Assembly (NCBI RefSeq): GCF_000949455.1
Contig: NZ_JXXK01000015.1
Coordinates: 1-64,000, forward strand
Direction of reading: 5' to 3'
DNA length: 64,000 nt
Source of the DNA: Ruthenibacterium lactatiformans
GTDB taxonomy: Bacteria > Bacillota > Clostridia > Oscillospirales > Ruminococcaceae
A program made the position numbers and the translations under genes. Below, one piece after another: positions 26,244 to 34,660 of this stretch (the stretch's first letter is position 1; the number at the start of each line of letters is the position of its first letter). The notes beneath the pieces were generated by a model, which was not told the origin of the DNA, ran no database searches, and saw only the letters and a program-made list of their open reading frames with translations.

Positions 26244-26435
26244 CGTTCGGTAAGCTCCTTTTCCGCCGCCCGTTGTCCGGCCGGCCCTCTTGCCCACATT
26301 ATACCGTCGCCTCCCGCCGGTGTCTTTACACTTTTTTTAGGAATATTGTACTATTTTTTCGCAGGTGTTCCCTTTGCGCATGGCGTTGCTGTATACTGAT
26401 ATTGTAGAAAAGCAGTGAAAGGAAGGGGAACACGG

Positions 26436-27287
26436 ATGAACGAATGCAGCATCCTCTGGTGCGGCAAGTACCACCAAAACTGGGAAAACGAGCTGCACTG
26501 CCACAACTATTTCCAAATGGTAGGCATTCTGAGCGGCAGCGGCACCGTGTATGTGGACGACCAGCCTTATGAGATTGAAAAGGAGCAGGTGTTTCTGCTG
26601 TGCCCCCAGCAGCTGCACGCCATCCACTGCGGTGAAAAAAACGCTGCGCCGCTGAAAATGCTGGATGTAAAATTCACCGTGGCGGATCCCGCGCTGTTCG
26701 AGGATCTGGTGCGCGTGGGCGATATGTTCCATTTGCAGGATTTCGGATGGTTCGTGCGCTTTTTTGATAAGATCATCGCAGAGAGCGCCCAGCAGCGCCC
26801 CTATTATTACTCCATCATCAGCGGCTATTTGCTGGAGATGCTGGTACGTATCGTGCGGGAACGGCTGGGCCAGCCCGCCGCAGCGCCCGAGGAGGAGGCG
26901 CCCCGCGTCGCCACGTTCAAGGGTGTGGACGTTGCCGCACTGATGCAGTATATCGATTTCAACTATTCCCGCATCATCAGCCTGGAGGATCTTTCCACCC
27001 TGGCGGGCGTCAACAAAACAACGCTCATCAGCATCTTCAAGGAGGTGTACGGCACCACGCCCATCCGCTACATCAACCGTATCCGCCTGCGCAAGGCCAA
27101 GGAGCTTCTGGTGAACACCGACACCAGCGTCAGCGAGATCGCAGACCTTGTGGGCTTCCAGAGCATCCACTATTTCAGCCGCTTTTTCAAAGCGAAGGAA
27201 AACTGCACGCCCATGGAATACCGCATGCGCAACGGGCAGAGCCGTTATTTCAGCTTTCAGCGGCAGGGCGGCAGCAGCCTGTGGTAA
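26436..27287 (+). CDS. AraC-family transcriptional regulator
   Basis: 283 residues. N-terminal cupin sensor with the His pair in ELHCHNYFQMVGIL and GSGTVYVDDQPYEI; C-terminal helix-turn-helix pair (LEDLSTLAGVNKTTLISIFK, VSEIADLVGFQSIHYFSRFF). AAAGGAAGG ribosome site before the ATG at 26436. It sits between the two divergent arms of the amino-sugar/oxidoreductase locus and is the obvious candidate regulator of both. A plus-strand TATACT at about 26391 could be its own -10. Confidence 0.94.
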   Translation: MNECSILWCGKYHQNWENELHCHNYFQMVGILSGSGTVYVDDQPYEIEKEQVFLLCPQQLHAIHCGEKNAAPLKMLDVKFTVADPALFEDLVRVGDMFHLQDFGWFVRFFDKIIAESAQQRPYYYSIISGYLLEMLVRIVRERLGQPAAAPEEEAPRVATFKGVDVAALMQYIDFNYSRIISLEDLSTLAGVNKTTLISIFKEVYGTTPIRYINRIRLRKAKELLVNTDTSVSEIADLVGFQSIHYFSRFFKAKENCTPMEYRMRNGQSRYFSFQRQGGSSLW

Positions 27288-27297
27288 GGCTGCTGCC
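27270..27297 (+). terminator. Hairpin overlapping the AraC stop codon
   Basis: GGCAGCAGCC (27270-27279) and GGCTGCTGCC (27288-27297) pair perfectly around an eight-base loop that contains the stop codon TAA. No T-run follows, so termination may be partial; a TATAAT at 27360-27365 downstream suggests a separate promoter for the next gene. Confidence 0.5.
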
Positions 27298-27359
27298 GCC
27301 GGCGAAAAAAAAGCAAAAAATTCTGGATAATATGCAAAGCAATCCCGGCGGTTTCGTTT

Positions 27360-27365
27360 TATAAT
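27360..27365 (+). promoter_or_regulatory. -10 element (TATAAT) upstream of the plus-arm operon
   Basis: A consensus TATAAT lies 115 bases before the first oxidoreductase gene, with no recognisable -35 at 16-18 bases, as expected for a promoter needing an activator such as the AraC protein just upstream. Confidence 0.5.
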
Positions 27366-27479
27366 GAGGCCGTTGACAAACAAAACGGCCCGGAAAGACG
27401 CGGACCTGTCAACAGCCCTATAATGCAAACAAAACAACAGCCGCCTGTGCGGCGGCCCGTAAAAGGAAGTGCTGAATTT

Positions 27480-28415
27480 ATGATACGCATCGGCGCCGTC
27501 AACATCGACACCTCCCACCCTCTGGGATTCGGCGAGGTCATGGAAAAGGACGACCGTGCACGCTATGTGGGCGTGTACAACGACTCTTTCCGTCCGGACA
27601 GCGAGGTGGAGGGCTTCATCCGCCGCTTCGGCTTGGAAAAGCGCTGCAATACGCTGGAGGAGCTTGCCGCGATGTGCGACATCGGCTTCATCCACGGCTG
27701 CGACTGGGACGACCATCTGCGCTGCGCAATGCCTTTCATCGAGCAGGGCAAGCCTGTGTTCATCGACAAGCCTCTGGTGGGGAATCTGGCCGACTGCCGC
27801 CGCGTGGAACAGCTTGTAAAAGACGGCGCGGTGATCCTCGGCGCGTCCAGCGCGCGCTACGCTTACGAAGTGCAGCAGTTCCTGGCGCTGCCTGAAGAGG
27901 AGCGCGGCGAGGTGGTGAACGTGTTCGGCACTGCCGGCGTGGACGAATTCAACTACGGCGTACACATTGCCGAGGCCATCGGCGGCATTTTGGGACAGGG
28001 CGCACAGAGCGTGCGCTACATGGGCCGCGGCGAAGCCGGCGGCAAGTACTCCGAGAGCTATTTCGTACAGTACGAAAACGGAAAAAGCGCTGTTTTCAAC
28101 ACCTTCACAGGCACCTGGCAGCCCTTTGTTCTCACCATTATGACGACCAAAACCACCCACCATTTCCGCATGGACTCCAACCGCCTGTACGAGGCGCTGA
28201 TGTGCGAGATCTGCAATTATATGGAGGGCAAGCCCAATCTTCTGGCGGGGCCGGACGCACTGCTGGAATCCGTCAAAGTAATGCTGGCGGCCACGGCCTC
28301 CCGCGCGCAGGGAGGCGTGCCCGTTGCGCTGGATGCCCTGACGGACGCAATGCCCGCTTACGACGGCCGTGCCTTCTGCAGGAGCTACGGCGCGGCGGCA
28401 GGCAGACTGTACTGA
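27480..28415 (+). CDS. Atypical Gfo/Idh/MocA-family oxidoreductase
   Basis: 311 residues. It starts MIRIGAVNIDTSHPLGFGEV: the usual GxGxxG dinucleotide loop is replaced by GAVNIDTSHP. Later parts fit the family: VFIDKPLVGNLADC (DKP in place of EKP, Lys kept), and FNYGVHIAEAIGGIL with the His of the catalytic site. Cytoplasmic; the activity is uncertain, and with the changed loop it may bind NAD(P) differently or have lost redox activity. AAAAGGAAG before the ATG supports this start. First gene of the plus arm. Confidence 0.85.
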   Translation: MIRIGAVNIDTSHPLGFGEVMEKDDRARYVGVYNDSFRPDSEVEGFIRRFGLEKRCNTLEELAAMCDIGFIHGCDWDDHLRCAMPFIEQGKPVFIDKPLVGNLADCRRVEQLVKDGAVILGASSARYAYEVQQFLALPEEERGEVVNVFGTAGVDEFNYGVHIAEAIGGILGQGAQSVRYMGRGEAGGKYSESYFVQYENGKSAVFNTFTGTWQPFVLTIMTTKTTHHFRMDSNRLYEALMCEICNYMEGKPNLLAGPDALLESVKVMLAATASRAQGGVPVALDALTDAMPAYDGRAFCRSYGAAAGRLY

Positions 28416-28486
28416 TATTCTCCGAAAGCAGCGCCCTGCCCCGGCACGGACGCTGCTTTTTTTGTACACAGCGCCTATGTTTTGAC

Positions 28487-28519
28487 GATTTGCCAACTTT
28501 ATGGGATGATATGCAAATC
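28487..28519 (+). promoter_or_regulatory. Candidate operator/promoter before the second oxidoreductase gene
   Basis: GATTTGC (28487-28493) and GCAAATC (28513-28519) form an inverted repeat spaced by 19 bases. TTGACG at 28483-28488 overlaps its left edge. The words TTGGCAAATC (22635-22644) and GGATRATATGCAAA (27325 region) occur in the promoter regions of neighbouring operons. Possibly an AraC-type recognition site; not proven. Confidence 0.35.
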
Positions 28520-28595
28520 TCTTTTGAGCAAAAGGGAGTACCATCAAATCAGAACTCCGTGTGACCTGCACGGCGAAAAGGAGAGATTTGAGAGT

Positions 28596-29624
28596 ATGAA
28601 TTTTGCCATCATCGGCTGCGGCGTGATTGCTTTCACCCATGCCAAAGCGCTGGAGGCCCTGCGCGGCGAGGGCTGCGTGCTGTACGGCGCGTGCGATATC
28701 ATCCCGGAAAAGGCCGACGCTTATGCCGCCGAACACGGCGTGCCCCACGTCTACTATGATTATCACGACGTTCTGGCGGACCCTGCCGTGGACATCGTAT
28801 GCGTCTGCGTACCCAGCGGCACCCACGGCGAGGTGTGCAAAGCCGCCGCCGAAGCCGGTAAGGCCATTGTGTGCGAAAAGCCTATGGAGATCACGCCGGA
28901 GAAGATCGCGGATGTGATCGGCGTGGTGGAGCGCACCCACGCGAAGATGCAGTGCATCTTCCAGCGGCGCATGATGCCTGTGGCCATCGCTGTGAAGCAG
29001 GCCGTGGCCGAGGGCAGGTTCGGCAGGATCTGCCTGGCCGGAGCGGACCTGAAATATTATCGTGACCAGGCCTATTACAACAGCGCGGGCTGGCGCGGCA
29101 CCTGGGAGCAGGACGGCGGCGGCGCGCTGATGAACCAGGGCGTGCATGGCATCGACCTTATTTTGTGGATGCTGGGCGACGAGGTCTCCACGCTGTACGG
29201 CCGCGCCGAGACGCTGGCCCGCGACATCCCTGTGGAGGATACCGCCGCGGCCGTGCTGAATATGAAGCACGGCGGTATCTGCGTCATCCAGGGCTGCACC
29301 ACGGCATATCCGGGCTTTTCGTCCACCTTCTATATTCACGGCGAAAAGGGCACCGTCGTATTCAACGACGAGGGCATACTGGAGTGGAAGTTCCTCGACG
29401 AGGCCGACGCGCCTCAGCGCCCCGATATGGGCGAACGCGTGGGCGGTGCGGGCGACCCGACGAAAATCGGCAATTACGGCCACATCTGCCTGCTGCGCGA
29501 TATCGCACAGGCCGTACGCGACGGCCGTTCTCCTGCCATTCCCCCGCAGGAGGCCGCGCTGGCCGTGCGCGTCATCTGTTCTATTTACGAATCCACCCGC
29601 ACGGGCAGGCCCATCGTTTTCTAA
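28596..29624 (+). CDS. Gfo/Idh/MocA-family NAD(P)-dependent oxidoreductase
   Basis: 342 residues. Rossmann loop IIGCGVIAFTHAKAL, catalytic Lys in IVCEKPMEIT near residue 97, and GGGALMNQGVHGIDL near residue 180 with Asn rather than Asp four residues before the His, exactly as in the protein at 22888. AAGGAGAG lies before the ATG at 28596. Probably oxidises or reduces a sugar-ring hydroxyl; placed directly before an isomerase/epimerase and the nag genes. Confidence 0.92.
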   Translation: MNFAIIGCGVIAFTHAKALEALRGEGCVLYGACDIIPEKADAYAAEHGVPHVYYDYHDVLADPAVDIVCVCVPSGTHGEVCKAAAEAGKAIVCEKPMEITPEKIADVIGVVERTHAKMQCIFQRRMMPVAIAVKQAVAEGRFGRICLAGADLKYYRDQAYYNSAGWRGTWEQDGGGALMNQGVHGIDLILWMLGDEVSTLYGRAETLARDIPVEDTAAAVLNMKHGGICVIQGCTTAYPGFSSTFYIHGEKGTVVFNDEGILEWKFLDEADAPQRPDMGERVGGAGDPTKIGNYGHICLLRDIAQAVRDGRSPAIPPQEAALAVRVICSIYESTRTGRPIVF

Positions 29625-29660
29625 GCCCGCGCGTTTTCCCCTCATCCCTGTAAAAACGAC

Positions 29661-29696
29661 GTGCCGCGTTCCTTTTCAAGCTATGGGACGCGGCAC
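29661..29696 (+). other. Intercistronic hairpin
   Basis: GTGCCGCGTTCC (29661-29672) pairs with GGGACGCGGCAC (29685-29696), 12 bp with one G-T pair. It ends two bases before the GGAGGT ribosome site of the next gene and has no T-run; it may tune translation or RNA stability. Confidence 0.55.
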
Positions 29697-29708
29697 ATGG
29701 AGGTTCTT

Positions 29709-30572
29709 ATGAAAATCTCATTCATCACCGACGAGGTGACGCAGAGCTTTGACGAGGCCGTACGGTTCGCAAGGCAGAACGGCCTGGCAGGGCTGGAGCT
29801 ACGCAGCGTGGAGGACACTGCCATCGACATGCTTCCGGCTGAAACGCTGCGCGCATGGCGCCGCAGGCTGGACGCCGAGGGTTTGACCGTTTGCGGCCTG
29901 GCCGGTTCGTTTTACAAATGCGCGCCGGAACCGGACGCTGTGGAAGCCGAGCTGGCCAAGCTGGAACGCCTGTGCGCCGCGGCGGACATTTTGGGCTGCG
30001 CGTTCATCCGCGGCTTTGCATTCTTCGCACCGGAGGAAGGGCCCCTGCCCGCCGAAACGCTGGCGCCTTATTTTGAGCGGCCCGTACGCCTGCTGGAGCA
30101 GCGCGGCAAAACGCTGCTGCTGGAGGCGGACCCCAGCGTCAACACCTCGAACCATGCGGCGCTGGCCCGGCTTGTCGAAGCCATCGGCTCGCCCCGTGTG
30201 CGCGCAATCTTCGACCCGGGCAATTGCCTGTACGACCCCTTGGGCGAAACGCCCTATCCGGACGGCTACGAGGCCATCCGTCCCTTCTTTGCCCATGTGC
30301 ACATCAAGGACGCGGTGCGCGCTGTGCCGGAAAGCTACTGCGTAAAGGTGGGCACGGGGCAGGTGGGCTATCCCGCTCTGCTGCGCCGCCTTGCGGCGGA
30401 CGGCTATGCGGGCTGGCTGTCCATGGAGACCCATTACCGTCTGGATTCCCACCTGACGGAGGAACAAATGCGCCTGCCCGGCGGCGCGGGCTTTTCAGCG
30501 GGCGGTGCAGCGGCCACGGCCGAGAGCGTCGCGGCGCTGAAGGACATTCTGCAAAAGGAGGGGCTGCTGTGA
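29709..30572 (+). CDS. Sugar phosphate isomerase/epimerase (TIM-barrel, xylose-isomerase-like)
   Basis: 287 residues. The expected metal ligands are visible: Glu in LLLEADPS, Asp in AIFDPGNCLYD, His in FAHVHIKDA and Glu in WLSMETHY. Family members include sugar epimerases and, when encoded beside Gfo/Idh/MocA enzymes, metal-dependent lyases acting on 3-keto-glycosides. GGAGGT 5 bases before the ATG at 29709 fixes the start. Its stop overlaps the nagA start (GTGA), so the two are translated in a coupled way. Confidence 0.9.
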   Translation: MKISFITDEVTQSFDEAVRFARQNGLAGLELRSVEDTAIDMLPAETLRAWRRRLDAEGLTVCGLAGSFYKCAPEPDAVEAELAKLERLCAAADILGCAFIRGFAFFAPEEGPLPAETLAPYFERPVRLLEQRGKTLLLEADPSVNTSNHAALARLVEAIGSPRVRAIFDPGNCLYDPLGETPYPDGYEAIRPFFAHVHIKDAVRAVPESYCVKVGTGQVGYPALLRRLAADGYAGWLSMETHYRLDSHLTEEQMRLPGGAGFSAGGAAATAESVAALKDILQKEGLL

Positions 30573-31765
30573 GCACAACACTTTTGCGCGGCGGGCGCCT
30601 GGTGCAGGATGGCTGCATCACCCGCTGCGATATTCTGCTGCGCGGCAAGGCTGTGGATGCCGTCCTGCCGCCGGACAGCGGCGCGGCGGCGGACTTCGCA
30701 TATGACCTGGCCGGCCTGTACGTCAGCGCGGGCTTTATCGACATCCACGTCCACGGAGGCGGCGAACACGATTTTATGGACGGCACGCCGGAGGCATATC
30801 ACGGCGCGAGCGCGCTGCACCTCCGCCACGGCACCACGGCCATGGTGCCCACTACGCTGGCCGCCTCAAAGGAAGAGCTGCTGCGCTCCTTTTCTGTATT
30901 TGAACGCTGCCGGGACGGCTTTGCGGACGGCGCGAAGCTTCTGGGCCTGCACATCGAGGGGCCTTACATCGCCAAAAGCCAGTGCGGCGCACAGGACCCG
31001 CGCTTCATCCGCGAGCCGGACCCCGCCGAATACAACGAGCTGCTTGACGCCTGCCCGCACATCCTTCGCTGGACCATCGCGCCCGAGCTGCCCGGCGCAC
31101 GGGAGATGGGGCTTGCGCTGCTGGCGCGCGGCGTACTGCCCAGCATCGGCCACAGTGAGGCCGACAGCGAAGCGGTGCGTGCCGCCATTCCCTGCGGCTA
31201 CCGCCATGTGACGCACCTGTATTCGGCCATGTCCACCATCGTGCGCAAGGCCGGCTTCCGCCACGCAGGCATCGTGGAAAGTGCGTATCTGTACGATGAG
31301 CTGTCCAGCGAGATCATCGCCGACGGCTGCCACCTGCCCGCTCCATTGCTGCAGCTTGCCTACAGACACATCGGCCCGCAGCGGCTGGTGCTGGTCACGG
31401 ACGCCATGCGCGGCGCCGGACAGACACAGGGCGAGAGCATCCTGGGCAGCCTGGAAAACGGCCAGCGCGTCATCCTGGAGGACGGCGTCGCCAAAATGCC
31501 GGACCGCACGGCCTTCGCGGGCAGCATCTGCACAGCCGACAGGCTGGTCCGCACAATGGTGACGCTGGCCGGCGCCAGCCTGCCCGATGCAGTGCGTATG
31601 ATCACCGAAACCCCCGCCCGCGTACTGGGCCTTTCCGATTTTTACGGCCGCGTGGAGGCGGGCCGCGCGGCAGACCTTGCCGTGTTCGACCATACCGTCC
31701 GCATCGCCATGGTGTTCAAGGACGGCGCCGTGTGTTTTGAAAACCGAGAGGAGGCATTCCAATGA
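30569..31765 (+). CDS. nagA: N-acetylglucosamine-6-phosphate deacetylase
   Basis: 398 residues, amidohydrolase fold. Metal-binding H60 and H62 in DIHVHGGG, the HIEGPYIAKSQCGAQ loop near 130, H in PSIGHSEADS, the THLYSAM motif and the catalytic Asp in VLVTDAMRGAG. It removes the acetyl group from GlcNAc-6-phosphate to give glucosamine-6-phosphate in the cytoplasm. GTG start overlapping the previous stop, with AAAGGAGG upstream. It overlaps nagB by four bases. Confidence 0.96.
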   Translation: MSTTLLRGGRLVQDGCITRCDILLRGKAVDAVLPPDSGAAADFAYDLAGLYVSAGFIDIHVHGGGEHDFMDGTPEAYHGASALHLRHGTTAMVPTTLAASKEELLRSFSVFERCRDGFADGAKLLGLHIEGPYIAKSQCGAQDPRFIREPDPAEYNELLDACPHILRWTIAPELPGAREMGLALLARGVLPSIGHSEADSEAVRAAIPCGYRHVTHLYSAMSTIVRKAGFRHAGIVESAYLYDELSSEIIADGCHLPAPLLQLAYRHIGPQRLVLVTDAMRGAGQTQGESILGSLENGQRVILEDGVAKMPDRTAFAGSICTADRLVRTMVTLAGASLPDAVRMITETPARVLGLSDFYGRVEAGRAADLAVFDHTVRIAMVFKDGAVCFENREEAFQ

Positions 31766-32529
31766 CAAAAACCATTTCCATCAACCAGTTCCGCGTAAAG
31801 ATCTACGACACCCGCGCGGAAATGGGCTTCTGCGCCGCAGACGAAGCCGCCGCCGCCATCCGCGGCGTATTGGCGCAGAAGGAAGAGTGTAATATGATCT
31901 TCGCCGCCGCACCCTCGCAGAACGAGATGCTGGCCGCGCTTGCGGCGCAGCAGGGCATTGAATGGAACCGTGTGAACGCCTTTCATATGGACGAGTACAT
32001 CGGCCTTGCGCCGGACGCGCCCCAGGGCTTTGCCAATTTTCTGCGGGCGGCCATCTTCACCAAGGTGCCCTTTCGATCCGTTAACTGCCTGGATGGGACC
32101 GCGGCGTCCCGGGATCCGGCAGCTGAGTGTGCCCGCTATTCCCAGCTGCTGCGCCGTTTCCCCGTGGACATCACCTGCATGGGCATAGGGGAAAACGGGC
32201 ACATCGCCTTCAACGACCCCCCCGTGGCCGATTTCGACGACCCCGCCCTGGTAAAGCCCGTGGCGCTGGACGAGATATGCCGCAACCAGCAGGTGCATGA
32301 CGGCTGCTTCGCCACTCTGGACGACGTGCCCACCCATGCGCTGACGCTGACAGTGCCCGCACTGATGCACGCTGCCCAGGTGTTCTGTGTGGTGCCCGCC
32401 GCCACCAAGGCGCGCGCCGTACGCGACACGCTGCTGGGCGACATCCGCACCGCCTGCCCCGCCAGCATCCTGCGGCGCCACCCCGCTGCGACACTGTATC
32501 TGGACGCGGACAGCGCCAGCCTGCTGTAA
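31762..32529 (+). CDS. nagB: Glucosamine-6-phosphate deaminase
   Basis: 255 residues, full length. Active-site motifs NAFHMDEYIGL (D77) and GIGENGHIAFNDPP (H147). It converts glucosamine-6-phosphate to fructose-6-phosphate and ammonia, feeding glycolysis. The C-terminal allosteric segment typical of the E. coli hexamer is missing, as in short Gram-positive NagB forms. ATGA overlap with nagA. Confidence 0.96.
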   Translation: MTKTISINQFRVKIYDTRAEMGFCAADEAAAAIRGVLAQKEECNMIFAAAPSQNEMLAALAAQQGIEWNRVNAFHMDEYIGLAPDAPQGFANFLRAAIFTKVPFRSVNCLDGTAASRDPAAECARYSQLLRRFPVDITCMGIGENGHIAFNDPPVADFDDPALVKPVALDEICRNQQVHDGCFATLDDVPTHALTLTVPALMHAAQVFCVVPAATKARAVRDTLLGDIRTACPASILRRHPAATLYLDADSASLL

Positions 32530-32559
32530 GCCTGCCGCGTGCAGGGAAAGGAGACGGCC

Positions 32560-34440
32560 ATGAACGAAATTCTCTCCTTCTCCGGCCAGCTGCCGGAGCA
32601 TTTTGACGCTGCTTTTGCGGAGATTGGCCCCGAGCTGGGCTTTGCCCGCGCCGGACAGGGAGGCCTGAGCGTAGCCCTGCGTCAGGGCGGCTGCCTGCGC
32701 GCGGAAAAGCGTGCGGACGGCGTGGTGGTCACCTGGGCCGAACCCGTACAGGTATACCGCGCACTTTCACTGCTGCGCCAGCACTGGGCGGAGGACGCTT
32801 TCTGCATTGAGGAAACGCCCTGCTTTGAAACAACGGGCATGATGTTCGACGTTTCCCGCAATGCGGTGCTGCAGCCGGACACGCTGCGGTTTTTCCTGCG
32901 CAAAATGGCCATGATGGGGCTCAACCTGGGCATGATGTACACCGAGGACACCTATGAGGTGCCCGGCCAGCCCTACTTCGGCTATCAGCGCGGGCGTTAT
33001 TCCACAGACGAGCTGCGGGCGCTGGATGATTATGCCGATATGCTGGGCATCGAGCTTTGTCCCTGCATCCAGACGCTGGGCCATTTGAACCGCGCGCTGC
33101 ACTGGCCCGCGCTGGCGCATCTGAAGGACAACGAGGAGGTTCTGCTGGCCGACGATGCGCAAACCTACGCATTCCTGGAGGAGCTTATCGCGGCTGCCGC
33201 CGCGCCCTACCGTTCCAAACGCATCCACATCGGCATGGACGAGGCCCACGGCATCGGTTTGGGCGCGCACCTGCGCCGCCACGGCTACGAGGACCCCCAC
33301 ACCATCATCCGCCGGCATCTTTCCCGCGTGCTGGAGATCACACGCCGCCACGGTCTTTCGGCCATGATGTGGAGCGATATGTATTTCCGGCCCGATTCCC
33401 CCACCGACGGCTATTATGACAGCGGTATGCCCTCGGCCGAAGCAGTGGCCGCCGTGCAGCCGGATGTGACGCTTGTGTATTGGGACTATTACCACGAAAC
33501 CGAGCAGGAGTATGCCGATATGCTGCAAAAGCACGCGGCACTGCCCGCGCCCACCGTATTCGCGGGCGGGATCTGGACATGGTGCGGGCCTGCGCCGGAT
33601 TACGCCAAAACGCTGGCTGCGGCCGTCCCAGCGCTGACCGCCTGCAAAAAAGCGGGCGTGCCGCTGGTGCTGGCCACGGCCTGGGGCGACAACGGCGCCG
33701 AGGCCAATCTCACGTCCGCCCTGCTGGGCATGCAGCTGTACGCCGAATTCATGTATACCGGCACATACGATGCCGGCTCTCTCGCCCGCCGTTTTGCCTG
33801 CTGCTGCGGTGCAGACGCACAGGCGTTTTTGGACCTTTCGCTGTTCAACGCCGTGCCCGGCATGCGCTCGGGCGCGCTGCGGCCTGTCAACGCGGCCAAA
33901 TTCCTGCTGTATCAGGACCCCCTGGTGCAGCTCTTTGCCGCCGACACCGCCGGGCTCGCCATGAGCGCGCATTATACGGAGCTTGAGGCGCGCTATACCC
34001 GGTATGCCGATGAAAACCCGGCCTTTGAACCGCTTTTCCGTTTTTACTCCCTTTTGGCCCGCGTGCTGGCCGGCAAATGCGCCTGGCACGAGCAGGCCGC
34101 GCAGGCCGTCCGCCGAAAGGATCTTGCTCTGGCGGCACGCCTTGCCGAAGCCCTGCCCGGGACCATTGCGGCGACGGAGGCGCTTCGCACCGCATGGCGC
34201 GCGCTGTGGGAAGCCACAAACAGGCCCCAGGGCTTCGAGATCATCGACCTCCGCCTGGGCGGCGTGGCCGCAAGGCTTTCCACCGCCGCAGCGCGCATGC
34301 GCGCGTTTGCCGCGGGCGTCTGCGCGGACATCCCCGAGCTTTCCGCTCCCGCCTTGCCTTATACGCTGCGCCCGGACGGCACGCTGTTCGGCAGCTACGC
34401 GGTGGGGGAGATCGTCTCCGCCTGCAAGCTCGATATCTAA
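32560..34440 (+). CDS. Cytoplasmic GH20 beta-N-acetylhexosaminidase (GcnA-like)
   Basis: 626 residues, no signal peptide. Substrate-binding and catalytic pair D227-E228 in RIHIGMDEAHGIGLG, preceded by an N-terminal accessory domain and by GLNLGMMYTEDTYEVPGQPY; GIWTWCG and TAWGDNGAE further on line the pocket. It resembles the streptococcal exo-beta-N-acetylglucosaminidase branch of GH20 and should release GlcNAc or GalNAc from imported short oligosaccharides. AAAGGAG before the ATG at 32560. Its product would be phosphorylated, then handled by NagA and NagB encoded immediately upstream. Confidence 0.9.
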   Translation: MNEILSFSGQLPEHFDAAFAEIGPELGFARAGQGGLSVALRQGGCLRAEKRADGVVVTWAEPVQVYRALSLLRQHWAEDAFCIEETPCFETTGMMFDVSRNAVLQPDTLRFFLRKMAMMGLNLGMMYTEDTYEVPGQPYFGYQRGRYSTDELRALDDYADMLGIELCPCIQTLGHLNRALHWPALAHLKDNEEVLLADDAQTYAFLEELIAAAAAPYRSKRIHIGMDEAHGIGLGAHLRRHGYEDPHTIIRRHLSRVLEITRRHGLSAMMWSDMYFRPDSPTDGYYDSGMPSAEAVAAVQPDVTLVYWDYYHETEQEYADMLQKHAALPAPTVFAGGIWTWCGPAPDYAKTLAAAVPALTACKKAGVPLVLATAWGDNGAEANLTSALLGMQLYAEFMYTGTYDAGSLARRFACCCGADAQAFLDLSLFNAVPGMRSGALRPVNAAKFLLYQDPLVQLFAADTAGLAMSAHYTELEARYTRYADENPAFEPLFRFYSLLARVLAGKCAWHEQAAQAVRRKDLALAARLAEALPGTIAATEALRTAWRALWEATNRPQGFEIIDLRLGGVAARLSTAAARMRAFAAGVCADIPELSAPALPYTLRPDGTLFGSYAVGEIVSACKLDI

Positions 34441-34478
34441 GAATCTGTATTCTTAGATAAGGAATGTCGGATATTCGA

Positions 34479-34565
34479 GCGGATTTTGTGCCATGCAAGG
34501 CAAATTTTCGCAGGAATAGCAGCGCTATTTCAAGGAAATTTAACGCAGCAGGGCGCAAAATCCGC
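34479..34565. repeat. Long imperfect inverted repeat (REP/MITE-like)
   Basis: GCGGATTTTGTGCC (from 34479) matches the inverse of the end GGCGCAAAATCCGC (to 34565), and internal blocks CAAATTTTCG/GAAATTT and AATAGC/GCTATT pair as well, so the whole 87 bases folds into one hairpin. It sits in a 220-base gap between the GH20 and the next oxidoreductase gene. Similar short elements occur in many copies in Clostridia (from memory); other copies are not visible in this window. Confidence 0.55.
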
Positions 34566-34660
34566 CGGATAGATGGCGTTCCGTTCTGTGAATACGGGTT
34601 CTAAGCGCGCCGCATCCGGCCGCGCTGTTATCCGCAAAAAAAAAGAAAGGACGAACTACC

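Noticed and set aside
26337..29645. Open frame of about 1100 codons on the minus strand
   Set aside because: It lies opposite the AraC and two oxidoreductase genes, has His/Ala/Arg-rich composition without motifs, and arises from the codon bias of GC-rich genes.
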